Shown: positions 7,501-13,231 of the stretch, one piece after another
Numbering within the stretch: position 1 is the first letter of the stretch
Layout: each line of letters opens with the position of its first letter
Assembly (NCBI GenBank): GCA_041685935.1
Contig: JAWLES010000056.1
Coordinates: 1 to 13,231, forward strand
Source of the DNA: JAIPEK01 sp041685935
GTDB taxonomy: Bacteria > Desulfobacterota > Desulfobacteria > Desulfobacterales > Desulfobacteraceae
DNA length: 13,231 nt
Reading direction: 5' to 3'
Position numbers and translations under genes: made by a program
Notes under the pieces: generated by a model
The model's database searches: none
Told to the model about the DNA's origin: nothing
The model's input: the letters and a program-made list of their open reading frames with translations, nothing else

Positions 7501-7998
7501 TTCGATATCACCGCAACAGCCAGCATCAGAGAATGGACGATTTTTTTGGAAATTTCCGGTATGAGGGAAAACTTGAAATTTGATCTGCATTCGGAACCTG
7601 AACAGTCGCACCGGGACATTGTCTCCCTTCTGGTCACGGGAAAAACCGCATCCGAACTTCCCGGCGGCATGCAAGAGTCGGGATCGCCCACTGCAATGGC
7701 TGCGGACAAAGCATCCGAAATTCTGTCCGAAAGGATGCAAAAGGCAACTCCCCTGGATCTGTTCGAAATGGAGTACAGGGACAGCAGCGGACAAAATGAT
7801 TCCAATGTGGATGTCACCATGGGAAAAGAACTGTCAAGGCGGCTTGAAATCAAGTATTCAAAAAAAACACAAGAAAAGGGGCCGGTCCATGAAGGCGAGG
7901 CTGAGTACAAACTACTTGAAAACCTGATGTTGAAAACGTTCAATGATTCCCAAGGGAACTTCGGCGGAGAAATGACTTTTAAACTGGAGTTCAGGTAA
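4591..7998 (+). CDS. tamB: TamB-like translocation and assembly module protein (AsmA/DUF490 family)
   Basis: This 1135-residue protein is anchored in the inner membrane by an N-terminal helix (about residues 8-30, after MQKYMKKF) and would span the periplasm as a long beta-rich groove. E. coli TamB is about 1260 residues. After the anchor comes an AsmA-like beginning (about 45-130) and a long run of alternating hydrophobic strands. The C-terminal TamB domain is clear: VTIQQGTVTYLGREFEIENG near 937-956, the following IVDFTDP, and SEPEQSHRDIVSLLVTGK near 1001-1018. These match the family's G-x-V-x-x-x-x-G and S-D/E-P-x-x-x-x-x-D-I-x-S-L-L pattern. Such proteins work with an Omp85 partner in outer-membrane protein insertion or phospholipid movement. 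That partner begins at the very next base. ATG 4591 is chosen because it follows the TATAAT box by 25 bases and gives a compact signal anchor. Its Shine-Dalgarno is weak, and ATG 4603 is an alternative. Confidence 0.88.
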   Translation: MQKYMKKFAVTLSILLVVPVILAAGLFAYLKTDHAEQQVLKRINQNIPGRITVESLDWSVFPASVSAAGIRVKDRQARTCLEITSLEAFFDPGSILKRTVAIRSISIHQPRVTAIRQKDGSFSLVRALINPKEKPADPEPGSFFETLPQMNLLIPKAELTQGTLTYRDQEQEIAISDIRINLSRFNLHDRSFNILAETGGGTGRINNRRVSISRTKIGASFTPDEGASFDADLESDLLTASVRGKVTSFPENPGIEIKVSSTSNLDIISVFRPDYKGPAGDITLSLEAKGRIDNPEAKISIVMPRGTTAKEDSAGFANVNASLSDKVVTIEKAHADFLNTGFDLNGTIDLSRVFPDGFSAPASNISNISYDLSFSQRNMNLQHLSPWIKGFSGLISSRGTVSGSGVHPDTLEGECRIAVELLNFKTPKLDKALPETNLSFGAKMENRLLTVGRFSAETVDTEIRGEGSLDTEQMLSRGTLHFKSTDLYSVLSLAGINQVKGSAAGRIDFSGSPMHPVIDTELLAKNLAVRDISMGRVRLDGSLLASGRVDIREMRITRQDSSVLLQGSADLFNRQLGPKEVITGNFELTGRKIDPKALLKETGLSVNPGNLPSELGFDLAGQLFCDTSEFAFDPDFSKNPIPVKNLKAETNLETMRISMQAEPVAKAEASIFPGNNSYSCSVQLADTLVAPVAASLGVSGIKGKVSGNVQASGVLPWQIPSKSRDTLENSTGRIRLDTAISGTFSRPDFDGAVRMEKVSCPVPGTGMAVSNLNGSISATPDSLTIETLKGNLGKGKVKISGRIKHTGFKPQAAEITLEADRVFIDLPETAGFTFNTNLDFFHSPERSHLSGNIMLVKGEYTGNFTFSPVKAVTRRKRKTLKPFSPPSLSIPGLENTGLDVDIGAKSPLVVNNDTVLAMIEPDMNISGSLSEPLITGRVTIQQGTVTYLGREFEIENGIVDFTDPYAVNPSFDITATASIREWTIFLEISGMRENLKFDLHSEPEQSHRDIVSLLVTGKTASELPGGMQESGSPTAMAADKASEILSERMQKATPLDLFEMEYRDSSGQNDSNVDVTMGKELSRRLEIKYSKKTQEKGPVHEGEAEYKLLENLMLKTFNDSQGNFGGEMTFKLEFR

Positions 7999-10803
7999 AT
8001 GCGGATGAAAAGAAAGGTTCTCCTTGTCATTTTTCTGCTTGCGCCCGTGTTTTTCCCGCCTGTTTTGAAATATTCAGCAGCAGCCCCTCCCGGATGTGAA
8101 AACGGATGGATTGTTAAGAATATCGTCATCAAAGTCAAAGGAAAAACCTCGGCCCGCAGTGAAAAACTTGCCGGAATGGCAAGGCGGATCATAAGGCTTG
8201 CGCAGGGAGAATGCTTTTCAGATGATGCCCTTGCCGGCTCCATAGAGCTTTTAAAACAGACCGGTCAGTTCTCCCGTATCCACATCCCGGACATAAACAG
8301 AAAAAAAACCGGGACCGATGTTGTTTTCATCCTCACTCCTGCTCCCCTTATCAGGCAAATCAGTGTTTCCGGTGCCTTCCCGGTTTTCCGGTCCGAAGTG
8401 GTCCGCCGGACCGATTTCAAAGTGGGCAGCCCTTTTTTTCCAAAACAGGTGAAAGCAGCAGTACAATCCATTAAAACTTTGATGAAAGAACAGGGATACA
8501 TCAATCCCGGGGTTGAAGTCCATCCCAGGGAAAACGGAGATGGGACCGTATCCCTTGACATTAAAATTGATAAAAAAGAATTCTTCGAAATCGGAAAGGT
8601 TGAGATAATCGGAAATAAAAGATTTTCAGACACCCGGCTTGCACTTGGAATGAAAACACCGGGTTTCCAGGCTCTGCCCGGCAGTTTCAGGCGGTTTGTG
8701 AAAAGCGAGCTTGAAACGGACCTGGAAACGCTCACCCGGTTTTACAGGAAAAAAGGGTTTGCCGAAGTCACAATCCGCCATGAGGTGGAAAAAAATCCTG
8801 AAGACCGGCAGGTGAAGATTCTGTTTCACATAGACGAAGGTCCTGAATACCGGATCGGGTTCACCGGCAACACCGAATTTTTCGATTTTACCCTAAAAAA
8901 GGATCTTGTACTTAAACAAAAAGGGAACCTAAACGGCTTTGGAATCAAACAGAGTCTAAAGAACATAAAAGCCAGGTACAGAAACGCGGGATACCCGGAT
9001 GCAGAAATAACCCACAAAACCGATACGGTCATGAAAAACAACCTGCCTGTCAGGAAAGTTACCTTTCATATCAGGGAAAACAGGAAGCACCTTGTCCGAT
9101 CCGTGGGTTTTGAAGGAATTGAAAGTTTCAGCGCAGAAATGCTTGAAAAAGAGGTTTTGACAAGTGAAAAAGAGCTTCTGGCCAAAGGTGCCTTTGTCAG
9201 GGAAACTCTTGAAAATGATTGCTCCGCGCTTGAAAATTTTTACCGTATGAAGGGATTTGAAAACACATCGGTAAATACGAAAGTCCAATGGACTCCGGAT
9301 TCTGAAAAAAAACTCAGGTACGCGGATGTGGTTTTCCGGATCAACGAGGGGACCAGGCGGCTGGTCTCCTCGGTTGAAATCAGAGGTGTCGGCCCGGATT
9401 ATGCTGAAACTCTTGCGGAGAATCTCTCAACCCGGAAAGGAGAACCCTGCGTCAAATCGGATGTAAAACAGGACAGGCGGAAGATCCTTTCCATTCTTGC
9501 CGAAGAGGGATATCTGTACAGCATGGTTGATCCCCAAATCCGCACAGGCGAAGACGGGAAAACCTGCACAGTGATTTTTTCCATTGAAAAAAACAGACCG
9601 GTTCGTATCGGAGGCACATGGATTTTCGGCACGTTTAAAACGGAAAATTCGGTGCTTCGTCAGCCGGAAAAACTGAACACCGGAGCACCGGTATCCCTTG
9701 CCGATTTCAGCGAATTCAAAAAAAACATACGGAATACCGAGTGCATCAAAGGATCGGATTTCAGGGTTGTCGGCATTGAAAACCGGCTTGACGAACTCTT
9801 TTTTATAACTCAAGTGGAGGAAATACGCCCCTATTTCATCGAATCGAGCCTCGGATATGATACAGTGAGGGACGCCTATGTATCCGTGGTTGCGGGAGAC
9901 AGGAATTTTCTGGGGAAAAACCGGGAGTTTTCAGTGGATGCTGCCTGGTCCGGGATAGGATATGACACCGGTATTGAGCTCAAGGGGCATGATCTTTTCA
10001 ATGTTGACATTGAAACCCGGTTGAGAGTTGCCACTGCAAAAGAGGAAGAAAAGAACCAGACATTCGGGATCAGATCCTCCAGAGCCCTTTTCTCACTGCA
10101 GCGGGAATTTCGGGAAACCCTGACTTCAGGTGCATCCTTCAAGCTCGAGTCAAGGGAGCAGTACCGGATACAAGAACATACCAAGCTCCAGTTCGAGGAA
10201 ACCCGGACCATTTTCACCCTGTCCCCTTTTGTGAACATCAACAGGACCGACTCATTTGTAAAACCTGAAAACGGCTACTTTGCAGGCATTTCAGCTGATT
10301 ACTCCAAAGATGTCAGCAGAGATCTGGATGATTTCATCCGGTATAACGCAAGAGTTAAATACTATAAAAAGGTTGCACCCGGACTGGTGCTGGCATTCCA
10401 GGGAATGTACGGACAGATTGTGAACCTTGCAGAAGAATCCAGGCTGCCGGATGATCAGCTGTTTTACCTGGGCGGCGTTTCCAGTGTACGGGGGTATAAG
10501 GAAAACATGCTTTTCTCTGATGATTCAGACGACCCTGTCGGAGGTAAACAAATGGTATCAGGCTCCATGGAGGCGAGGATAGATCTGGGCATGAATTTTG
10601 AGTTGCCGGTTTTTATTGATGCGGGAACCCTCATGGATGTTCGGGGCGATGATATATCCGAACAGATGAAATGGACAGCCGGAGCCGGTATCCGCTACAT
10701 GACCCCCATCGGCCCCATCGGACTTTTGTACGGGCACAAGCTCAACCGGGAGCCCGATGAAGCCGCAGGTCGGTTCCATTTTTCCATCGGTTATACATTT
10801 TAA
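7999..10803 (+). CDS. Omp85/BamA-TamA family outer-membrane protein with about seven POTRA domains
   Basis: This 934-residue outer-membrane assembly factor starts with a basic, hydrophobic signal peptide (about 1-29, ending near SAAAP). POTRA-like repeats follow, each with a V-x-x-V/I-x-x-x-G start and a K-x-x-x-x-x-Y-x-x-x-G-Y/F helix. I divide them at about 36-116, 118-195, 197-284, 285-364, 365-454, 455-536 and 537-608. The barrel covers about 610-934. It carries the Omp85 motif GGVSSVRGY (825-833), GPIGLLYGHKL (905-915) and a C-terminal strand RFHFSIGYTF ending in Phe, as needed for recognition by the Bam machinery. TamA normally has three POTRAs and BamA five, so this is an expanded periplasmic arm. 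ATG 7999 directly follows the tamB stop codon, so the two are translationally coupled and probably form one complex. It may serve as TamA rather than the essential BamA. The linkage favours TamA, the size favours BamA. Confidence 0.9.
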   Translation: MRMKRKVLLVIFLLAPVFFPPVLKYSAAAPPGCENGWIVKNIVIKVKGKTSARSEKLAGMARRIIRLAQGECFSDDALAGSIELLKQTGQFSRIHIPDINRKKTGTDVVFILTPAPLIRQISVSGAFPVFRSEVVRRTDFKVGSPFFPKQVKAAVQSIKTLMKEQGYINPGVEVHPRENGDGTVSLDIKIDKKEFFEIGKVEIIGNKRFSDTRLALGMKTPGFQALPGSFRRFVKSELETDLETLTRFYRKKGFAEVTIRHEVEKNPEDRQVKILFHIDEGPEYRIGFTGNTEFFDFTLKKDLVLKQKGNLNGFGIKQSLKNIKARYRNAGYPDAEITHKTDTVMKNNLPVRKVTFHIRENRKHLVRSVGFEGIESFSAEMLEKEVLTSEKELLAKGAFVRETLENDCSALENFYRMKGFENTSVNTKVQWTPDSEKKLRYADVVFRINEGTRRLVSSVEIRGVGPDYAETLAENLSTRKGEPCVKSDVKQDRRKILSILAEEGYLYSMVDPQIRTGEDGKTCTVIFSIEKNRPVRIGGTWIFGTFKTENSVLRQPEKLNTGAPVSLADFSEFKKNIRNTECIKGSDFRVVGIENRLDELFFITQVEEIRPYFIESSLGYDTVRDAYVSVVAGDRNFLGKNREFSVDAAWSGIGYDTGIELKGHDLFNVDIETRLRVATAKEEEKNQTFGIRSSRALFSLQREFRETLTSGASFKLESREQYRIQEHTKLQFEETRTIFTLSPFVNINRTDSFVKPENGYFAGISADYSKDVSRDLDDFIRYNARVKYYKKVAPGLVLAFQGMYGQIVNLAEESRLPDDQLFYLGGVSSVRGYKENMLFSDDSDDPVGGKQMVSGSMEARIDLGMNFELPVFIDAGTLMDVRGDDISEQMKWTAGAGIRYMTPIGPIGLLYGHKLNREPDEAAGRFHFSIGYTF

Positions 10804-10821
10804 GGAGCGGTACAGTTTCAC

Positions 10822-10863
10822 GTAACGCTGACAGGGTAACGACACGCCAATGTAACGTTACCC
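10822..10863. repeat. Three GTAACG repeats with an embedded hairpin
   Basis: GTAACG occurs at 10822-10827, 10836-10841 and 10852-10857, at 14- and 16-base steps. The last one lies in the 10-bp palindrome GTAACGTTAC (10852-10861). GGGTAACG (10834-10841) also pairs perfectly with CGTTACCC (10856-10863). No U tract follows on the + strand, so this is not a standard terminator for the upstream gene. It may be a regulator binding site. The rest of the gap (10804-11026) contains only the promoter noted at 10981 and A/T-rich sequence. Confidence 0.4.
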
Positions 10864-10980
10864 ATTTAAAAAAGCCCCCCTCTGCCGACTTTCACTTTTC
10901 AAAGTTATCTTGATATAAAACCCCGCAGTTTCTGAGCTTTTGAGTTTTCTATGACCATAAAATCATACTGGGCACGCAAC

Positions 10981-11009
10981 TTGAATTGTATTATTATCAA
11001 AAGTTTAAT
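10981..11009 (+). promoter_or_regulatory. Sigma70-type promoter of the zinc-finger/transporter operon
   Basis: TTGAAT (10981-10986), a 17-bp spacer and TTTAAT (11004-11009) sit just ahead of a very good Shine-Dalgarno (GGAGGA near 11017-11022) and the ATG at 11027. The 5' leader would be only about a dozen bases. Both hexamers deviate from consensus. Confidence 0.45.
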
Positions 11010-11026
11010 TATAAACGGAGGAAGCA

Positions 11027-11221
11027 ATGGGTAAATGTATCAACCACCCGGACCGCGAGACCAGTTATCTTTGCATGAAACACAACCTCTATCTGTGCGA
11101 GGAATGCCTGGCCTGCAAGGACCCGAACATCTACTGCAAATTCCGATCTTCCTGCCCCATCTACTTTATGACCGAAAAGAACATTGAACAATCGGAAAAA
11201 GAAAACAGCGATATAAACTGA
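11027..11221 (+). CDS. Small B-box-like zinc-finger protein
   Basis: This 64-residue cytosolic protein has seven cysteines and two histidines in the first 43 residues: C4, H7, C16, H19, C24, C27, C30, C37 and C43. The first part, C-x2-H-x8-C-x2-H-x4-C-x2-C, resembles a B-box zinc finger. The second part, C-x2-C-x2-C-x6-C-x5-C, is an additional cysteine cluster that could bind zinc or another metal. The C-terminal 15 residues are charged and polar. Similar miniproteins occur next to transporters and stress proteins in sulfate reducers, as far as I recall, with no firm function. A strong Shine-Dalgarno precedes the ATG. The stop codon is 13 bases ahead of the transporter start, and the next gene's ribosome-binding site begins at this stop, so the two genes are co-expressed. 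A metal-sensing or partner role for the transporter is my inference. Confidence 0.8.
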   Translation: MGKCINHPDRETSYLCMKHNLYLCEECLACKDPNIYCKFRSSCPIYFMTEKNIEQSEKENSDIN

Positions 11222-11234
11222 GGAGGGTCAGGTT

Positions 11235-12773
11235 ATGTGGAAGCTGATGTCGAAAATCACCAAAAACCTGATCATCGCTATCCCGGTCATGATGATATCC
11301 GGTTTTGTATTCGGACTATTGTTTGAAAGCGCATTCCTTAAAGGGCTGATTATTCCGTTCACGTTCCTGATGGTTTACCCGATGATGGTCAACCTCAATA
11401 TCAAAAAGGTTTTTGAGGGCGGAGACCTTAAAGCACAAGTGCTGACACAGTTCATCAACTTCGGGATTATTCCGTTTCTGGCGTATTTCATCGGCATTCT
11501 CTTTTTCAGGGACAACCCGTATATGGCCCTGGGCCTCCTTCTGGCGGGCCTTGTTCCCACCAGCGGCATGACCATCTCCTGGACCGGCTTTGCCAGAGGA
11601 AACCTGGAGGCCGCCGTAAAAATGACAGTGATCGGACTGATCCTCGGTTCGGTTGCCACCCCGTTCTATGTCCAGTTTCTCATGGGCGCCGACATCGAAA
11701 TCAATTTTGTGAAAGTGATGGAACAGATCGTTCTCATCGTATTCATTCCCATGACCGCAGGTGTTATCACCCGCAGGGGGCTTGTGAAAAAATACGGACA
11801 GGCCCATTTTAAACAGCATATCGGACCGAAGTTTCCTACTCTTTCCACGCTCGGAGTCATCGGAATCGTGTTCATCGCCATGGCGCTCAAGGCCGGAGCA
11901 ATCGCAGAAGCACCGATCATGCTTTTATACATTCTGATGCCGCTTTTGATTATCTATGCCTTCAATTTTACCTTGAGCAGCGTGGTGGGGAGATACCTTT
12001 TGCCAAGGGGAGACGCCATCGCACTGGTGTACGGATCTGTAATGCGGAATCTGTCCATCGCTCTTGCCATTGCCATAAATGCTTTCGGCAGCGAAGGAAC
12101 CAGTGCTGCTCTTGTGGTGGCCATCGCTTATATCATCCAGGTGCAGTCCGCAGCCTGGTATGTCAAGTTCACCGACCGGATTTTCGGTCCGGTACAAGAG
12201 GATGAAACAGCACCGGAAACCTTTGCCCCCGGGGTTGATACAAAAGAGGAAGCACCGCAACCCGGCCCCATGGTGGCGGATATCCGGAAAATTCTTTTTG
12301 CAACCGATGTATCCGAGGCAGCCAGATCCGCCGCAAGTTATGCCTGCAGCCTGGGACATGCGTACAGCGCCCCGGTCCATATCATCCACGTTATCCCTGA
12401 TGTTCTGGACAGCTACTCAACTGAAGCAGGTATGGATGTGGGAGGCAGAGCCGATCGAAACCGGCATGAAGAGTTCAACAAAAATGACATCGAACAGGCA
12501 CAGGCGCGTATCCGGCAGAGAATTCATAATACTTCCAGAAAAGTGCTCCAGGAAATTCCCAGCTGCCCTTTATCTGAAGAGCATATTACCGTTACCACGG
12601 GGGATCCGGTGGAAAAAATCACACAGGCTGCAGAAGAACAAGGGTTTGACCTGATTGTAATGGGAAGCCGCGGCCAGGACAATCTTTTTGAGAGAATGGT
12701 GGTGGGAAGCACTGCACAGGGCGTTATGCTCAAATCCGCAGTCCCGGTTTTCGTAGTCAAACCTGCAGTCTGA
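11235..12773 (+). CDS. BASS/Acr3-superfamily transporter fused to a universal stress protein domain
   Basis: This 512-residue protein has two parts. Residues 1-316 contain about nine or ten hydrophobic helices of the bile acid:sodium symporter/Acr3 type, with LLLAGLVPTSGMTISWTGFA (102-121) at the position of the substrate-site helix and GSVMRNLSIALAIAINAFG (267-285) in the second half. A proline- and acid-rich linker (about 320-348) leads to a cytoplasmic UspA domain (350-512), from KILFATDVSEAARSAASYA (352-370) to DLIVMGSRG (472-480) and VVGSTAQGVMLKSAVPVFVV. Usp domains bind ATP through G-x2-G-x9-G-S/T. Here ten residues, not nine, separate G480 from G491. The conserved Acr3 cysteine on the equivalent helix appears to be replaced (T109), so arsenite export is doubtful and the substrate is unknown. 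ATG 11235 follows GAGGAGGG at ideal spacing. Regulation of transport by nucleotide or stress state is inferred from the fusion. Confidence 0.85.
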   Translation: MWKLMSKITKNLIIAIPVMMISGFVFGLLFESAFLKGLIIPFTFLMVYPMMVNLNIKKVFEGGDLKAQVLTQFINFGIIPFLAYFIGILFFRDNPYMALGLLLAGLVPTSGMTISWTGFARGNLEAAVKMTVIGLILGSVATPFYVQFLMGADIEINFVKVMEQIVLIVFIPMTAGVITRRGLVKKYGQAHFKQHIGPKFPTLSTLGVIGIVFIAMALKAGAIAEAPIMLLYILMPLLIIYAFNFTLSSVVGRYLLPRGDAIALVYGSVMRNLSIALAIAINAFGSEGTSAALVVAIAYIIQVQSAAWYVKFTDRIFGPVQEDETAPETFAPGVDTKEEAPQPGPMVADIRKILFATDVSEAARSAASYACSLGHAYSAPVHIIHVIPDVLDSYSTEAGMDVGGRADRNRHEEFNKNDIEQAQARIRQRIHNTSRKVLQEIPSCPLSEEHITVTTGDPVEKITQAAEEQGFDLIVMGSRGQDNLFERMVVGSTAQGVMLKSAVPVFVVKPAV

Positions 12774-12816
12774 ACACATATGCCGGGCCGGAGACTCAGG
12801 TGACCGGTGCAAACTC

Positions 12817-12841
12817 TTTACCTGCCGAACCTGCAGGTAAA
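12817..12841 (-). promoter_or_regulatory. SECIS-like hairpin downstream of the in-frame UGA
   Basis: On the minus strand TTTACCTGC (12841-12833) pairs perfectly with GCAGGTAAA (12825-12817) around the loop AGGTTCG. The loop starts 21 bases after the UGA at 12854, within the range known for bacterial SECIS elements. The top of the hairpin, GCAGGTTCGGC, closely resembles that of E. coli fdhF (GCAGGUCUGC), including the GGU that SelB contacts. There is no bulged U in the stem. The region also allows competing pairings: TACCTG with CAGGTA at 12846-12860, and 12823-12833 with 12855-12865 with one mismatch. A simple terminator between convergent genes is an alternative, though no U tract follows. 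Confidence 0.45.
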
Positions 12842-12844
12842 TAA

Positions 12845-12982
12845 CTACCTGCGTCAGGTACGGCAAAAATTCCCGGTGGCCGAGGCTTTTTTTGCACCCC
12901 TGCCGATCCAGGCAAAAAGGCGCTTCAACAGACCTTTTTTCTTTTCTATCTTTTTCCCTGCTTTCCCGGATAGCCTTGTCAT
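12845..12982 (-). CDS. Candidate tiny selenoprotein with a C-R-T-Sec motif (in-frame UGA)
   Basis: The reading frame starts at ATG 12982, with AGGTG six bases upstream as ribosome-binding site. It encodes MTRLSGKAGKKIEKKKGLLK, then RLFAWIGRGAKKASATGNFC, then RT, and reaches TGA at 12854-12856. Read conventionally it ends there, giving 42 residues. If the UGA is read as selenocysteine, two Arg codons and TAG follow (12845-12847), giving 45 residues ending C-R-T-U-R-R. CxxU is a classic redox motif of selenoproteins. A SECIS-like hairpin lies 12 bases after the UGA (see next entry). The peptide is very basic (13 Lys/Arg against one Glu), with an amphipathic helix around residues 17-32. I have an impression of similar short proteins ending in a Cys-x-Thr sequence in Desulfobacterota but cannot name a family. 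It could be a redox-active peptide. A plain 42-residue peptide, or a non-gene, remains possible. Confidence 0.5.
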
Positions 12983-13024
12983 ATGTATCACCTGTCTTTC
13001 CAAACGTTTTCACTTTTTGTTCGG

Positions 13025-13044
13025 GATCCTCTTTTCAGAGGATC
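13025..13044 (-). other. Perfect 8-bp hairpin with GAAA loop over the transposase stop codon
   Basis: On the minus strand GATCCTCT, GAAA, AGAGGATC forms a perfect stem closed by a GNRA-type tetraloop. The TGA stop of the transposase frame lies across the end of the stem and the loop. The sequence after it (CCCGAACAAAAAG) has no U tract, so this is at best a weak terminator or an mRNA 3' end stabiliser between the transposase frame and the small downstream ORF. Confidence 0.4.
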
Positions 13045-13231
13045 TCATTTGTGTTCAAGATCTCGGCCATTTTTTTTTGTGCCTCAATAAGAACTGAAGC
13101 TTTTTTGAGTTCTTTGCGCAAACGCTCATTTTCCTTTTCAAACCGCCTGACTTCCCAGTCAAGGGGGTTTTCCCCTTTGGGCCCACGGCCTCGCCTTTTG
13201 GGCGACATGGCCTGTAACAAGCCTTTTTTCC
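13035..13231 (-). CDS. IS3-type orfA-like transposase, C-terminal part (partial)
   Basis: The frame is open from the right edge of the window and ends at TGA 13035-13037. It reads ...KKGLLQAMSPKRRGRGPKGE, then NPLDWEVRRF, EKENERLRKELKKA and SVLIEAQKKMAEILNTNEIL. A basic linker (PKRRGRGPK) followed by a heptad-like coiled coil (ENERLRKELKKASVLIEAQKK) is the usual C-terminal half of orfA-type helix-turn-helix transposase subunits, where the coiled coil drives dimerisation. The N-terminal helix-turn-helix would be outside the window. TTG 13220 and ATG 13208 are internal codons rather than likely starts. In a complete IS3 element an orfB with the DDE integrase domain should follow downstream, that is at lower coordinates. 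None is there: the next 250 bases hold the small candidate selenoprotein and then the convergent transporter gene. This is therefore probably an IS remnant or a domesticated orfA. Confidence 0.65.
   Translation of the reverse strand, partial: KKGLLQAMSPKRRGRGPKGENPLDWEVRRFEKENERLRKELKKASVLIEAQKKMAEILNTNEIL

Noticed and set aside
10834..10863. GGGTAACG/CGTTACCC hairpin as Rho-independent terminator of the Omp85 gene
   Set aside because: The stem is followed by ATTTAAAAAAG, not a U tract, and the loop is 14 bases. Treated as a repeat instead.
10970..10985. Sigma54-like element GGGCACG-N4-TTGAA ahead of the zinc-finger gene
   Set aside because: The -24 side fits apart from one base, but the essential GC of the -12 element is GA. 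The overlapping sigma70 reading (TTGAAT-N17-TTTAAT) is better placed.
12570..13013. 147-codon minus-strand open frame running from a GTG at 13013 into the transporter gene
   Set aside because: It has no good ribosome-binding site, overlaps about 200 bases of a well-supported gene in antisense, and its composition looks like random translation. The 42/45-codon frame from 12982 has the better start signal.
13013..13044. UGA of the transposase frame as a second selenocysteine codon
   Set aside because: The UGA sits within the hairpin's stem end and loop rather than ahead of it, no Cys lies nearby, and the sequence beyond is the noncoding-looking 147-codon frame.

Overview
The window looks like a chromosomal segment of a Gram-negative, probably sulfate-reducing bacterium of the Desulfobacterota (Desulfobacteraceae-like). 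This is an inference from protein style: a siroheme reductase-type C-terminus, a TamB/Omp85 pair with many POTRA domains, a small zinc-finger gene next to a transporter-Usp fusion, and a possible selenoprotein. No rRNA, tRNA or CRISPR array was seen.

Layout. Positions 1-115 carry the 3' end of a nitrite/sulfite reductase-like gene (+). The following gene-free gap contains a 172-bp MITE-like palindrome (210-381). A CaCA-type Na+/Ca2+ antiporter (-, 483-1457) diverges from a two-ACT-domain GcvR-like regulator (+, 1624-2151). That regulator converges on a two-gene operon, glyA (serine hydroxymethyltransferase) followed by an overlapping uncharacterised kinase-like gene (-, 4374 to 2250). A bidirectional terminator hairpin separates the two. 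From about 4537 a sigma70-like promoter drives a tamB-like gene, followed with no gap by an Omp85/BamA-family gene with seven apparent POTRA domains. Together these would form an inner-to-outer-membrane system for assembling outer-membrane proteins or moving lipid. A second + strand operon (11027-12773) encodes a B-box-like zinc-finger miniprotein and a BASS/Acr3-type membrane transporter fused to a universal stress protein domain.

The right end (12780-13231) is on the minus strand and looks accessory. It holds the 3' part of an IS3-type orfA-like transposase, without a recognisable orfB, followed by a tiny cationic ORF with a good Shine-Dalgarno. That ORF reaches an in-frame UGA as C-R-T-(UGA)-R-R-stop. 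Twelve bases after the UGA there is a 9-bp hairpin whose top reads GCAGGUUCGGC, close to the apical loop of the E. coli fdhF SECIS (GCAGGUCUGC). I therefore propose a short CxxU selenoprotein here. It is the most interesting item in the window, and standard gene callers would truncate or miss it.

All calls come from reading the sequence. No database search, folding or alignment program was run.
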